Notes: a model not told the origin generated them from the sequence alone. 64,000 nt of DNA from Caballeronia choica (GCF_001544535.1 NZ_FCON02000002.1:62001-126000); one strand, 5' to 3'; counted from the first letter of the stretch, positions 8,625 to 17,872 are shown. Numbers and translations are program-made.

Positions 8625-9752
8625 ATGGATTTCACTTACAGCGAAGAGCAGCAGATGCTCGCGGACAGTCTGCGCCGTTTTGTCGACACCGAATACACCT
8701 TTGCAAAGCGTCGCACGCGCGCCCGCGAAGGCGCGAGCTTCGACCCCCAAATCTGGACGATGCTGGCGGACATGGGCGTGATCGGCCTCACCGTGCCGGA
8801 TGGTTACGGCGGCTTCGGAGAGGGTCCCGCGAGCCGGCTCGTCGTGCAGCGCGAACTGGGACGCGCATTGGTGCATGAACCGGTCATTCCGGCCGGCGTC
8901 ATCGCGGCAGAAGTGCTGAGCGCGTTCGGCAGCCCGGCGCAGAAGGACACCTGGTTGCTCGCCATCGCAAGCGGCAAACGCATTGTGACCGCCGCCTGGC
9001 TCGAACCGGGTACGCGTTACCGGCCGGAAGGCGCGCGCACGGTCGCCCGGCGCACGCCGGCCGGCTATGTGCTGACTGGCGTCAAGTCGCTCGTATGGCA
9101 CGGCGAAGCGGCCGATGCATTCCTGTTGACGGCGAAGATCGACGGCGGCGACGACATCGGGCTTTTCATCGTGCCACGCGATTCGGCGGGCCTGACCGTC
9201 ACGGGTTATCCGACCATGGACGGGCAGCGTGCCGCAGACCTGAAGCTGGAAGGCGTGGCACTCGGCGAAGACGCCGTCGTCGGCGCGCCGGGCAACGGGC
9301 TCGACGCGCTCTCGCACGGCCTCGATCACGGCATCGCCGCGATGTGCGCGGAGGCGGCGGGCGCGATGGAAAAGCTGATCGAGATCACGGCGGAATATCT
9401 GCGCACGCGTCGTCAGTTCGGCCAGCCGCTGGGCGCATTTCAGGCGCTGCAGCATCGCATGGCCGACATGCTGGTGCAAAAGGAACTGGCGTTGTCGATG
9501 GCCTATGTCGCGGCGCAGGCGCTCGATGAAAGCGATCCGGCGCAGCGCCGCCGCATGCTGTCCGCCGCCAAGGTCACGGTCGCGAAAGCAGGGCGCTTTG
9601 TCGGCCAGCAGGCGGTGCAGTTGCACGGCGGCATGGGCATGACGGACGAACTGGAGGTGGGCGACTACCTGAAGCGGTTGACGATGTTCGATCCCCTCCT
9701 CGGCGACAGCGACTACCATGTGGCGCGCTATGCCGGGACCCTGCAAGACTGA
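8625..9752 (+). CDS. Acyl-CoA dehydrogenase, small-subunit (PimD-like) type
   Basis: This 375-residue acyl-CoA dehydrogenase homologue starts 9 nt after the preceding one, with the SD (AGGAA) overlapping that gene's end. The N-terminal MDFTYSEEQQMLADSLRRF, the central LVWHGEAADAFLL and the C-terminal RRQFGQPLGAFQALQHRMADM and LHGGMGMTDEL stretches identify the family. The FAD/substrate loop is degenerate compared with the upstream gene; there is no SEPGSGSD-type motif. This is typical of the second subunit of alpha2beta2 enzymes, where one subunit loses part of the active site. It is translationally coupled to the 7419 gene and probably its partner. Confidence 0.92.
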   Translation: MDFTYSEEQQMLADSLRRFVDTEYTFAKRRTRAREGASFDPQIWTMLADMGVIGLTVPDGYGGFGEGPASRLVVQRELGRALVHEPVIPAGVIAAEVLSAFGSPAQKDTWLLAIASGKRIVTAAWLEPGTRYRPEGARTVARRTPAGYVLTGVKSLVWHGEAADAFLLTAKIDGGDDIGLFIVPRDSAGLTVTGYPTMDGQRAADLKLEGVALGEDAVVGAPGNGLDALSHGLDHGIAAMCAEAAGAMEKLIEITAEYLRTRRQFGQPLGAFQALQHRMADMLVQKELALSMAYVAAQALDESDPAQRRRMLSAAKVTVAKAGRFVGQQAVQLHGGMGMTDELEVGDYLKRLTMFDPLLGDSDYHVARYAGTLQD

Positions 9753-9840
9753 ACCCGCGATACGCCGCACCGCATCGCCGGACATCGCACAGGCGTTGTC
9801 CGGCGATGCCTGGCGTCCGGTTCGCACAAGGTAGTCGACC

Positions 9841-10674
9841 ATGCTGTGGACGCACGACTTTTCCTCGACCCGTGCCGCCCCCCACCGCACGAACAGCCTG
9901 TCACGCTCACGAAGCGCGGCAGGGTGGCGCGAGCCGCTGAGGCTTTACAACCTGCGCCTGCCCTTCGTCGTTCGCGTCACCGCGCGGCGGGGCGAACACC
10001 GGCTCGCGAGTGCCCGGCGCTCGGGCATTCTGATTGAAGGCGCGTCGCTGGTCGTGCCAGCGTACCGGGTACTGCACTACGAGGGCGCGACGATCACCGA
10101 CGCGCGAGCAGGGCACGAACTGCATCTGCATATCGACGATGATTCGCCGAATGCGGCGATTCGCGTAACCGATGGTGCGGCGCCGTCGCTGCGTCATTGC
10201 GATACCGATCAGGCGCTGTCGATCCGGCTGGCCCGTGCCGTGTTCCTGAACCCGGCCGCGGACTGGTCGTCGGGTCGAATGGCAGAGCACGCTGGCATGA
10301 CGCCTCGCGAACTCAGCACACAACTTTTTCGCGAAGGCAGCGCGCTCACGGCGATCGTGCGGGAGCAGCGGCTGATGCGCGCGCTCCTTGCACTGCTTGC
10401 GCCGCCGCCCGCGCAAGCGGACCTGAAGCGTCTTGCCGTGCAGGCGGGCTTTGCATCGTTCGCGCGGTTCGACGCAACGGCTTCACGGCACTTCAGATGC
10501 AGCCCGGCGAAACTGGCAAAGCTCGCCTGGTGTCCTGCATTGACGTGGTCAACGGCGTCCGCGTCGTGGCCGTCCGATGGCATGAGCAATGCGGCCACGC
10601 CGGAAGGGGCAGGGTCGTTCCGCCACTTGATCCAGAGAGGTCACTTCGATGACAACGATAAAGGTTTCGGTTGA
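9841..10674 (+). CDS. AraC-family transcriptional regulator
   Basis: This 277-residue protein has an N-terminal ligand-binding-like region and a C-terminal AraC/XylS two-helix-turn-helix region at about residues 135-225. The first HTH is around MAEHAGMTPRELSTQLFREG and the second around LKRLAVQAGFASFARFDATA. The segment after the second HTH carries an unusually low-complexity Ala/Ser tail. It lies 88 bp after the acyl-CoA dehydrogenase pair and overlaps the following enoyl-CoA hydratase start by 26 nt, suggesting co-transcription and a local regulatory role. Assignment to the family rests on the HTH pattern; the effector is unknown. Confidence 0.75.
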   Translation: MLWTHDFSSTRAAPHRTNSLSRSRSAAGWREPLRLYNLRLPFVVRVTARRGEHRLASARRSGILIEGASLVVPAYRVLHYEGATITDARAGHELHLHIDDDSPNAAIRVTDGAAPSLRHCDTDQALSIRLARAVFLNPAADWSSGRMAEHAGMTPRELSTQLFREGSALTAIVREQRLMRALLALLAPPPAQADLKRLAVQAGFASFARFDATASRHFRCSPAKLAKLAWCPALTWSTASASWPSDGMSNAATPEGAGSFRHLIQRGHFDDNDKGFG

Positions 10675-11431
10675 AAGGGGCGTCGCGACGCTGGTGCTCG
10701 ACAATCCCGCCCGCAAAAACGCAATCAGCTCGGCCATGCTGCGCGAACTGGACGACGCCTTGCAGGCGCTACGTCGGGATGAGTCTGTCAGGGCGCTCGT
10801 GCTGACCGGCGCCGGGAGTGACTTCTGTGCCGGCGGCGATGTTTCCTCGATGCATAGCGGAATCGATGCAGTCACGACGCGTGCGCGTATGGTCGACAGC
10901 CATCGCGTGATCCGTGCGCTCGCCGACTTCGATCGTCCCGTCATCGCAGCGGTCGATGGCGTCGCCTACGGCGCCGGTTTTGGACTCGCGCTGCTGGCCG
11001 ATTTTGTCGTGGCATCGGAGCGCACGCGCTTTTGCCTCGCTTTTTCCCGCATTGGACTCGTGCCGGATTTCGGCGTGGCCTACACGCTGCCACGCATGGT
11101 CGGCATGCAAAGAGCCCGCGAGCTGATCTATTCCGCGCGGGAGGTCTCCGGTGCCGAGGCGCTCGATCTCGGTCTGGTGCTGGAAGTGCACCCGCCGGAG
11201 CGGGTTGCGCCTCGCGCACGGGAGCTGGCCGAGGCGCTGGCTTCGCTGTCGCCGGACGGCTTTGCGATGACGAAGCGGCTGCTGGCCCGAACCCTGGAGC
11301 TTGACCTGGCTTCGCTGCTGGATGCCGAAGCGAACGCACAGGCCGTTGCAATGACCACTCCGTATTTGAGAGACGCCACCGGGCGATTCATGCGCAAGGA
11401 AGCGCTGGCGTTCCAGTGGCCGAAGCCGTAG
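10649..11431 (+). CDS. Enoyl-CoA hydratase/isomerase family protein
   Basis: This 260-residue crotonase-fold protein has the oxyanion-hole segment GAGSDFCAGGDV at about residues 51-62. VDGVAYGAGFGLALLADF and the helix FSRIGLVPDFGVAYTLPRMVG follow. The VPD arrangement resembles PaaG-like isomerases, where a single acidic residue serves, more than the two-Glu hydratases, so delta-isomerase activity is as likely as hydration. The start is ATG at 10649 within the tail of the AraC gene; SD GAGAGG lies upstream. It probably supplies the hydration or double-bond isomerisation step for the acyl-CoA dehydrogenase pair at 7419-9752. Confidence 0.9.
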   Translation: MTTIKVSVERGVATLVLDNPARKNAISSAMLRELDDALQALRRDESVRALVLTGAGSDFCAGGDVSSMHSGIDAVTTRARMVDSHRVIRALADFDRPVIAAVDGVAYGAGFGLALLADFVVASERTRFCLAFSRIGLVPDFGVAYTLPRMVGMQRARELIYSAREVSGAEALDLGLVLEVHPPERVAPRARELAEALASLSPDGFAMTKRLLARTLELDLASLLDAEANAQAVAMTTPYLRDATGRFMRKEALAFQWPKP

Positions 11432-11673
11432 TTCGTTAGGACGATGCAAATCGTCATTCACGTTCCTCCCTTCGGACCACGACGCATGTTTATGGTGGGC
11501 CTACGGTATGGGTAACGGCAAACAGCAATGACCAGTCGTGCGATCCGCACTGCGCATGAGCGCTGCGCGCTTTGGCCCGCCTGGCACAAAGAGGGTGGCC
11601 CGTGATGGGCGGTGCCTGACAGCCGACATCGAGTGCGCCGGTTACGTTGATACTTACCTATGGAAAGCGCGGC

Positions 11674-13383
11674 ATGAAGCAATCAGGAAACGGGAAAGAC
11701 TCGGCGTCGAACGCGATTGAATTCGACTATGTCGTCGTGGGCGCAGGCTCGGCCGGGTGCGCGATCGCATCGCGACTGGCGGAAGATCCGGGCGTGACGG
11801 TGGTGTTGCTGGAGGCCGGTCCCACCGATCACCACTACACCGTATCGGCACCGATTGGCATTGCGGTGACGGCGGTGCGCGCGGGGCCGCGCAATTACGG
11901 CTACTACAGCGTGCCGCAAGCGGCAATGAACGGCCGGCGCTCCTGGCAGCCGCGCGGTCGCGGTCTCGGCGGCAGTTCTTCGATCAACGGCATGGTCTAC
12001 ATCCGGGGCCATCGCAAGGACTATGACGACTGGGCAGCGGCCGGTTGTGACGGCTGGAGCTACCGCGATGTGCTGCCGTATTTCCGCCGTAGCGAATGTC
12101 ATGAGCTGCATGCCGGCACCGATGACAATCCGTGGCACGGCGGCGAAGGCCCGCTGCATGTGAGCGAACTGCGCTCGCCCAACCCGTTTTCCCGGCGCTT
12201 CATCCAGGCCGCGCAGCAGGCCGGTTTTCCGTTCAACCACGACTTCAACGGCGAGAAGCAGGATGGCGTCGGGCTGTACCAGGTGACGCAGCACAACGGA
12301 GAGCGCTGGAATACGGCGCGCGCTTTCCTGCACGGCGGCGATGTGCGCGATACCCGCCTGAATGGCGGCCGGAGCCACCTCACCGTGCTGACCGACACCC
12401 AGGCGCTCAAGATTGTGTTCGAAGGCAAGCGTGCCCGCGGCGTATCGGTCGTGCGCGACGGCGTCATGCAGACGGTGCGGGCGAGGCGCGAAGTCGTGCT
12501 CTGCGCCGGGGCGTTCAACTCGCCGCAACTGTTGATGGCTTCGGGTGTCGGGCCAGCGGCCCATCTGCGCGAACTGGGTATCGAGGTCGTGCGTGACCTT
12601 CCTGGCGTCGGACAGAATCTGCAGGATCACCTCGACATCGTCGTCAACAAGCAGCTTCACTCGACGGACTTGTTCGGCCGTTCGCTGCCGGGTGCGTTGC
12701 GTCTCATCCGCGAGATTCACCGGTACCGACGGCATCGCACGGGCATGATCACGTCGAATCTCGCGGAGGCGGGCGGCTTTGTCAAAAGCCGCGCAGAACT
12801 CGACGTACCCGATCTGCAGTTGCATTTCGTGCCGGCCTTGCTTGGCGATCGCGGCAGCAAGAAGCGCCCGCGCGGCCACGGTTACTCATGTCACGTATGC
12901 GTGTTGCGTCCCCATAGCCGCGGGGAAGTGCGTCTGCGATCGCCCGACTTGCGCGACGCTCCGCTGATCGATCCGCGCTTTCTGTCCGACGAACGGGACC
13001 TCGACGGTCTGGTGGATGGCGTGCGGATCGTGCGGCGCATCTTCGCGCAGCGCTCGCTTGACGGAATGGGCGGCCGCGAACTTTCCACCGGCGATTTTGG
13101 CGACGACGATACCAACGAGGATGCGATTCGAAGCTTTATCCGAAGCCATGCGGATACGGTCTTCCATCCCGTCGGGACCTGCAGCATGGGGACAGGCTCG
13201 ACGGCGGTCGTCGACCCTGCGTTGCGCGTGCGCGGCGTAGAGGGACTGCGGGTGGTCGATGCGTCGGTGATGCCGACACTGATCGGAGGGAACACGAACG
13301 CACCGTCGATCATGATCGCCGAAAAGGCCGCGGACATGATGCGCCATGCGCGGACGGACGCAAGGGCTGCTGCGACCGTCTGA
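11674..13383 (+). CDS. GMC-family FAD-dependent oxidoreductase (choline/alcohol dehydrogenase type)
   Basis: This 569-residue glucose-methanol-choline oxidoreductase has the Rossmann FAD motif DYVVVGAGSAGCAIASRL near the N-terminus. It continues with RGRGLGGSSSINGMVYIRGH (GMC signature 1), CAGAFNSPQLLMASGVGP (signature 2), and the catalytic HPVGTCSMG and GGNTNAPSIMIAEKAADM segments. Such proteins oxidise primary alcohols, choline or polyethylene-glycol-like alcohols to aldehydes. ATG 11674 (MKQSG) is preferred; a TTG at 11647 is in frame but has no better SD. A nearby aldehyde dehydrogenase (16213-17625) could take the product onward. The gene stands alone between an isomerase gene and a porin. 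Confidence 0.93.
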   Translation: MKQSGNGKDSASNAIEFDYVVVGAGSAGCAIASRLAEDPGVTVVLLEAGPTDHHYTVSAPIGIAVTAVRAGPRNYGYYSVPQAAMNGRRSWQPRGRGLGGSSSINGMVYIRGHRKDYDDWAAAGCDGWSYRDVLPYFRRSECHELHAGTDDNPWHGGEGPLHVSELRSPNPFSRRFIQAAQQAGFPFNHDFNGEKQDGVGLYQVTQHNGERWNTARAFLHGGDVRDTRLNGGRSHLTVLTDTQALKIVFEGKRARGVSVVRDGVMQTVRARREVVLCAGAFNSPQLLMASGVGPAAHLRELGIEVVRDLPGVGQNLQDHLDIVVNKQLHSTDLFGRSLPGALRLIREIHRYRRHRTGMITSNLAEAGGFVKSRAELDVPDLQLHFVPALLGDRGSKKRPRGHGYSCHVCVLRPHSRGEVRLRSPDLRDAPLIDPRFLSDERDLDGLVDGVRIVRRIFAQRSLDGMGGRELSTGDFGDDDTNEDAIRSFIRSHADTVFHPVGTCSMGTGSTAVVDPALRVRGVEGLRVVDASVMPTLIGGNTNAPSIMIAEKAADMMRHARTDARAAATV

Positions 13384-13659
13384 AGCGGTCAGTCAACACA
13401 GGAAGGAAGCGCACGCTTCGGACGCAACGGCGCGTCGCAAAGGTCGCGCCGAGGCGCGCAAAGTCATGCCGGCAGAACAGACAGACCTGCTCGCCGACAC
13501 GCTTTCGAACGCCTCGCACGCTCAGTGTCCGCTGCTCCATCCATTCGGCCGCCGGTTCCCATGCGTCAACCGGCGGGCTGTACCTTGCAGCCGGTTCTCC
13601 GGCAGCACAGCAATGAGACCGTATCCGCCATTGAGCGGAAATTAAAAGAGGAGACATGC

Positions 13660-14781
13660 GTGGATTTCAGGCATTTCAGCAAGTGCATTTGCAGCGCTAC
13701 CCTGGTTGTCTCGGCAGGCGCCGCGATGGCCGACACGAACGTGACGCTTTACGGCGTCGTCGATGTGTTCGGTCAGTACCTGAACAATGGCGGGACCCAT
13801 TCCTTTTCCGAGCGTAGCGGGGGGTCGACGGGTTCGTTGTTCGGCTTCAAGGGCAACGAAGATCTCGGCGGCGGCCTCAAGGCGAACTTCGTCCTTGAAA
13901 ATGGCTTTAACGTCAACAATGGGACAGCCTTCGCCGACACGACGGCGATGTTCTATCGCCAGGCATGGGTGGGCCTCTCGCACGACGACTACGGCTCAGT
14001 GAGCTTCGGCCGTCAATATCAGCCGAGCTTCCGGGTCATCTATCCGACTGACCCATTCCGGGCCAACGAAATCCTGTCGCCGCTCGCGGCGGCGGTGCTG
14101 GCGATCGATCGCAACACGCTCGCAACGCAATACGCGGCCGGGCGGACCAGCAATTCGATCGTGTACCAGTCGCCCAACCTGCGCGGGGTGCAGTTCGGTG
14201 CGATGTACGGGTTCGCCGCGACGGTGACGCAACCGCTGCCTTCCACGACCGGTAACATGCTGGATCTCGGCTTGTCGTACTCGGGCTACGGGTTTTATGC
14301 AGGTCTCGCCTATCAGAACCAGCACGCGGGAGTGGAAACGTTCCCCGGATTGCCCGCCAGGCTGAATCTGCTCGCAACGGAACACTTCATCGGCGCGCTC
14401 GCGTACCGGCTCGGCATCGTGAACTTCCAGTTCAATTATTCGTATAACCGTCCGAAGGATGCGCCGGCAGGGTCGGTCGCCGCGCTGCTCGGGGCGGGGC
14501 ATTCGCATAGCATTGCAGAGCTGGGCGCGACGATTCAGGCCACGCCGGCGGACGTCGTCGAAATCGCGGCATTCGAGCGTAATGTGCGCGGTGCGCACGA
14601 CAACACGCCGGGAATCCAGATTGGCTACGATCACAATCTCTCCAAGCGCACCAGTCTCTACGCACGGGCCGGATACATGAAGAACAACGGCAGTGCGACC
14701 ATGAGCTGGCCGGGCGTCGCCGTGACCGAGCCCGACGCGTCGCAGACCCTCGTCGTGGTGGGCATGACGCACCGCTTCTGA
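13660..14781 (+). CDS. Gram-negative porin, Burkholderia trimeric type
   Basis: This is a 373-residue outer-membrane general porin. It has a Sec signal peptide, cleaved after GAAMA, followed by DTNVTLYGVVDVF, the typical first beta strand of betaproteobacterial 16-stranded porins. SGSLFGFKGNEDLGGGL, the tyrosine-rich strands and the terminal GMTHRF (C-terminal Phe needed for BAM insertion) agree. The start is GTG at 13660, preceded by SD AAAGAGGAGA. The nearby ATG at 13656 is in another frame and reading further upstream lacks a signal peptide. The neighbours suggest it admits a substrate of the adjacent catabolic genes, but general porins are not very specific. Confidence 0.93.
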   Translation: MDFRHFSKCICSATLVVSAGAAMADTNVTLYGVVDVFGQYLNNGGTHSFSERSGGSTGSLFGFKGNEDLGGGLKANFVLENGFNVNNGTAFADTTAMFYRQAWVGLSHDDYGSVSFGRQYQPSFRVIYPTDPFRANEILSPLAAAVLAIDRNTLATQYAAGRTSNSIVYQSPNLRGVQFGAMYGFAATVTQPLPSTTGNMLDLGLSYSGYGFYAGLAYQNQHAGVETFPGLPARLNLLATEHFIGALAYRLGIVNFQFNYSYNRPKDAPAGSVAALLGAGHSHSIAELGATIQATPADVVEIAAFERNVRGAHDNTPGIQIGYDHNLSKRTSLYARAGYMKNNGSATMSWPGVAVTEPDASQTLVVVGMTHRF

Positions 14782-14799
14782 TCGCGGCTCATGCAGATC

Positions 14800-14822
14800 G
14801 CGGCCCGACCGGGTCGGGCCGC
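14800..14822 (+). terminator. Strong GC hairpin after the porin gene
   Basis: GCGGCCCGACC (14800-14810) and GGTCGGGCCGC (14812-14822) are perfect 11-bp complements, 18 bp after the porin stop. No run of T follows, so it may act as an mRNA-stabilising 3' stem or a weak terminator. Confidence 0.45.
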
Positions 14823-14928
14823 GGTGCAGGGTGTCTGCCTGATCCGTCTCGTTCATTCTCCTGTGACGATCCCAATCTGGCGCTACGCCACACCGATTTT
14901 CCGTCTCCCATTCTGAGGAATCCAGTCA

Positions 14929-15744
14929 ATGTCACGCCCACCCAAACCCATCATCCGCTCCGACATCGCGTACAGCACGCCGGACCGCATCGTCGTACGC
15001 GGCAAGGATCTGCCCAATGAGATCCTCGGCCATATGAACCTCGGCGATTTTGCATTGTTGCAGTTGACCGGCAACACGCCGACGCGCGAGCAGTCCGCGA
15101 TGTTCAACGCAATCCTGATCACCCTCGTCGAGCACGGCATGACCCCGAGCGCGATTGCCGCTCGCATGACGTATGCCGGCGCGCCGGAGTCGCTGCAGGC
15201 CGCGGTCGCCGCTGGCCTGTGCGGGCTCGGCTCGGTGTTCGTCGGCAGCATGGAAGGGGCTGCACGCATGCTGTCCGAGGCATTGCCGAAGCCCGCCGAA
15301 GACGCTGACCTTGAACAGATCGCACGCGATACCGTTGCCGCGTATCGTGCGCGTGGCGCAACCATTCCGGGCCTCGGGCACCCGCTGCACAAGCCGGTTG
15401 ATCCGCGCACGCCGCGCCTCTTTCAGCTCGCAGCGGAGAACGGCATGGCGGGCAACTACGTCCGGTTGATGAAGCTCATCGGTGCGGAAGCGGAGCGCGT
15501 TTCCGGCAAGTCGCTGCCCATCAATGCGACGGGCGCGGCGGGCGCGATCTGTTGCGAGTTCGGATTTCCGTGGACCATCGTGCGCGGTTTCGGCGTCATG
15601 GCACGGGCGATCGGGCTCGTGGGGCATCTGATGGAAGAAGCGCAAAAGCCGATGGCCGTCGAGATCTGGCAGCGCATCGAGGACGAGGCATCGGCGCACC
15701 TGCGCGGAGACGTGCGAGCGGATGCCGTGCGCCGCAGCGCCTGA
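14929..15744 (+). CDS. Citryl-CoA lyase-like protein (citrate-synthase fold)
   Basis: This 271-residue protein is of the short citrate-synthase-like type annotated as citryl-CoA lyase. The signature GATIPGLGHPLHKPVDPR corresponds to the citrate synthase GxGHxxxxxxDPR active-site block, and INATGAAGAICCEFGFPW follows. At 271 residues it is much shorter than citrate synthase (about 430) and lacks that enzyme's N-terminal part. It would cleave or form a C-C bond next to a CoA thioester. In this setting a 3-hydroxy-3-methyl-type acyl-CoA intermediate is an attractive but unproven substrate. The start is ATG at 14929, 147 bp after the porin stop. Confidence 0.85.
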   Translation: MSRPPKPIIRSDIAYSTPDRIVVRGKDLPNEILGHMNLGDFALLQLTGNTPTREQSAMFNAILITLVEHGMTPSAIAARMTYAGAPESLQAAVAAGLCGLGSVFVGSMEGAARMLSEALPKPAEDADLEQIARDTVAAYRARGATIPGLGHPLHKPVDPRTPRLFQLAAENGMAGNYVRLMKLIGAEAERVSGKSLPINATGAAGAICCEFGFPWTIVRGFGVMARAIGLVGHLMEEAQKPMAVEIWQRIEDEASAHLRGDVRADAVRRSA

Positions 15745-15873
15745 GCGCGCATCGAGCGATGCCTGAAGGAAGTGTGGCTGATCGCGCCGCAGTCAGTGGC
15801 GCGGTCTGCATGCGCGGGCCTTCCGAAATGAGCGCGACGATGTCACGCTCGTTGCTTCCGGTTTCCAGAGCGG

Positions 15874-16071
15874 CTAGCTGCTACTCAGACGGTAGCCCGC
15901 GGTCATCCCCACGTCGTAGGCTGTTTCGAGGGCCCGTGCGAGACGTTCCACGTTCACGACGCGAAAATCCGTCGTCACCTTTCCGGTCGGCTCCAGCGTT
16001 TCGATGCCGAGGCTTTCGCTGGCGATCAATGTCAGCAAATCGAAGCGTGCATCGTTCAGGGTATCGAACAT
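15874..16071 (-). CDS. DUF6900-like small protein
   Basis: This is a small acidic protein of 65 residues if started at ATG 16071, which has SD GGGAG with 7-nt spacing. An in-frame ATG at 16122 would add 17 residues. The sequence FDLLTLIASESLGIETLEP ... DFRVVNVERLARALETAYDVG matches the pattern of DUF6900 (LLxxIAREhLgIETLExR.sDslDFhdv.V..ireALeaAY.AG). Members are short, uncharacterised, and often carried on plasmids or mobile regions. It stands alone between a lyase and an aldehyde dehydrogenase, on the minus strand. No function can be given. Confidence 0.65.
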   Translation of the reverse strand: MFDTLNDARFDLLTLIASESLGIETLEPTGKVTTDFRVVNVERLARALETAYDVGMTAGYRLSSS

Positions 16072-16212
16072 TTTTGTGCTCCCATCGACCCTCAAGGTCG
16101 GACTCAAAGGAATGACTCTCATCTGATGCAGAAGTCTCCGGGCGCACCTGGATGACGGCGGCGCCCTGGTTTCTTCGGGCTTCCGCGGTGAAGCGGAGGC
16201 GCGCTCAACGTC

Positions 16213-17625
16213 TTAGCGCGTGATCATCGAGTTCACGATCTTCCGCGCGTCTTCCGTAAACGGCGGGCGCGTCAGGTCTGGCGCGTTCACGGTCCGGTAC
16301 ACGGCCTTTGCGTGACTGAAGGTCAGGAAGCCTTCGCGTCCGTGGTAAGCGCCCATCCCGCTGTGCCCCACGCCGCCGAAAGGCAGGCTCTCGACGCTCG
16401 CATGCCGGACCACGTCGTTGATCGTCACGCCGCCCGAGCAGGTGCGCTCGAGCACCAGCGATTCCTCGGCGGCGTCCTCGCCGAAATAGTAGAGACCGAG
16501 CGGACGCGGACGGGCGTTGATGAAAGCGACCACTTCGGCCATCGTCTTGTACGGCTTGACCGGCAACAGCGGCCCGAAAATCTCGTCCTGCATGACCGTC
16601 AGTTCATCGCCGGGATCACGCAGCAGGGTCGGCGCCATCTTGCGATGCGGCTGGTCACTGAAATCTTCGCCAACGGGATTCAGTTCGATCAATTCGACGC
16701 CTGCGGCGCGGGCCTCGTCGAGATATCCGTGCAAGCGCTGAAAATGTCGCGCGTTGATCACCGACGTGTAGTCCGGATTGTCCCTGAGCGTCGGGAACAT
16801 CTTGGAGACCGCTTCCCTTGCGGCGTCGATGAAGGCGTCAACCGATTCCTCCGGCACGAACACATAGTCGGGCGCCAGACACACCTGCCCGGCATTGAGC
16901 AGCTTTCCCGCGAGGATCTTGCTCACCGCGCCCTTGAAGTCAGCCGAGCGCGAGACGATGGCCGGAGACTTGCCGCCCAGCTCCAGCGTCACGGGAACCA
17001 GATGCTCGGCGGCGGCGCGCAACACGTGCTTGCCGATGCTGGTCGCGCCGGTAAACAGCAGGCGATCGAACGGCTGGCTGCAAAACGTCTGGCCGACCTC
17101 CGGGCCGCCCGTGATCACCGCAACTTCATCTTCCGCGAACACTGACGGAAATATCCGCGCCATCAGCGCGGACGTTTCCGGATTGAATTCCGAGACTTTG
17201 ATCATCACCCGGTTGCCGGCGGCGAGCGCGCCCGCCAGACCGGCGAACACCATGTTCACCGGAAAGTTCCAGGCGGTCAGAATCCCGACCACGCCGAGCG
17301 GCTGATACTGCACCCAGGCGTCGCCGCGCTGACTCGGGCGCGGTTCCGCTTTCATCCACTCCGCGATCTGTGTCCGGGTGTGCTTCAGGGTAGCGATGGG
17401 GGACAGCACGTCGACGATTCTTGAAAAGTCGCGACTCCGGTGACCGAAGTCCGCCGCCAGGGTCTCGACGATTGCCTGTTCGTGATCCACCAGCAGGCCG
17501 ATGGCGCGGTCGATCAGTTCGCAGCGTTGTGCGGCGCTCCACGGCTCGCCGGCGAGGCTGGCGAGGCGCTGCCGGGTCAGGATGTCGTGGATCTGGGCAC
17601 GGGAGTCGTTTTCAATCGTGCGCAT
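16213..17625 (-). CDS. Aldehyde dehydrogenase, coniferyl-aldehyde dehydrogenase type
   Basis: This 470-residue NAD(P)-dependent aldehyde dehydrogenase has the NAD-binding GILTAWNFPVNMVFAGLAGAL, FTGATSIGKHV, the catalytic Glu in VTLELGGKSPAIV and the nucleophilic Cys in NAGQVCLAPDYVFVP. The APDYVFV form after the Cys and the C-terminal FGGVGHSGMGAYHGREGF are typical of the coniferyl-aldehyde dehydrogenase subfamily, which also takes long-chain and terpenoid aldehydes. The start is ATG at 17625 with SD GAGGGA; 32 codons upstream look non-coding. It is divergent from the acyl-CoA dehydrogenase operon at 17969, with two 21-bp inverted repeats between them. It probably turns an aldehyde into the acid activated by the CoA ligase at 21391. 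Confidence 0.92.
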   Translation of the reverse strand: MRTIENDSRAQIHDILTRQRLASLAGEPWSAAQRCELIDRAIGLLVDHEQAIVETLAADFGHRSRDFSRIVDVLSPIATLKHTRTQIAEWMKAEPRPSQRGDAWVQYQPLGVVGILTAWNFPVNMVFAGLAGALAAGNRVMIKVSEFNPETSALMARIFPSVFAEDEVAVITGGPEVGQTFCSQPFDRLLFTGATSIGKHVLRAAAEHLVPVTLELGGKSPAIVSRSADFKGAVSKILAGKLLNAGQVCLAPDYVFVPEESVDAFIDAAREAVSKMFPTLRDNPDYTSVINARHFQRLHGYLDEARAAGVELIELNPVGEDFSDQPHRKMAPTLLRDPGDELTVMQDEIFGPLLPVKPYKTMAEVVAFINARPRPLGLYYFGEDAAEESLVLERTCSGGVTINDVVRHASVESLPFGGVGHSGMGAYHGREGFLTFSHAKAVYRTVNAPDLTRPPFTEDARKIVNSMITR

Positions 17626-17733
17626 GGTATTTCCCTCTGGCTGTTTTCGAATCAAGGGGCGTAGCGCCCCGGGCTTGCGCTGACGGGTTCCGCCACGCCT
17701 TGTGCATAAGCTACGATGCACCGGGACGCCGGC

Positions 17734-17754
17734 ACCTCCCCGAAACGGGGAGGT
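17734..17754. promoter_or_regulatory. 21-bp inverted repeat, operator candidate 1
   Basis: ACCTCCCC (17734-17741), a 5-bp spacer and GGGGAGGT (17747-17754) are a perfect palindrome; the symmetry extends to 11-bp arms (17731-17757). It lies in the 343-bp divergent region between the aldehyde dehydrogenase and acyl-CoA dehydrogenase genes. It is the best match among nine related elements in this window. No T-run follows, and both flanking genes start away from it, so it is not a terminator. Confidence 0.7.
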
Positions 17755-17851
17755 GCCCGGGCAGGCGCCCCCTGGTTGGTCAGGGTTTCGTCGGCATGTT
17801 TCTGCCGCGCCTCACCGATCTACTCGATCCCTTTTGTGCCAGCGCATCCGA

Positions 17852-17872
17852 TCCCCCCCAAACCGGGTAGGG
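17852..17872. promoter_or_regulatory. 21-bp inverted repeat, operator candidate 2
   Basis: TCCCCCCC, 5-bp spacer, GGGTAGGG. This copy is less perfect: the right half matches the consensus GGGKAGG, the left half is C-rich. It lies 118 bp after candidate 1 and ends 97 bp before the acyl-CoA dehydrogenase start at 17969. Confidence 0.55.

Noticed and set aside
7425-9890. 821-codon open frame on the minus strand
   Set aside because: It lies entirely opposite the two acyl-CoA dehydrogenase genes and gives an Arg/His-rich protein with no family features. It is a GC-bias shadow.
15881-16147. 88-codon minus frame overlapping the DUF6900-like gene
   Set aside because: It is in another frame, lacks an SD, and is Arg/Asp-rich. 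The chosen frame matches a known domain pattern and has SD GGGAG.
17731-17757. Strong hairpin taken as a Rho-independent terminator
   Set aside because: It lies between divergent gene starts, has no T-run on either side, and belongs to a family of nine related palindromes at other promoters.
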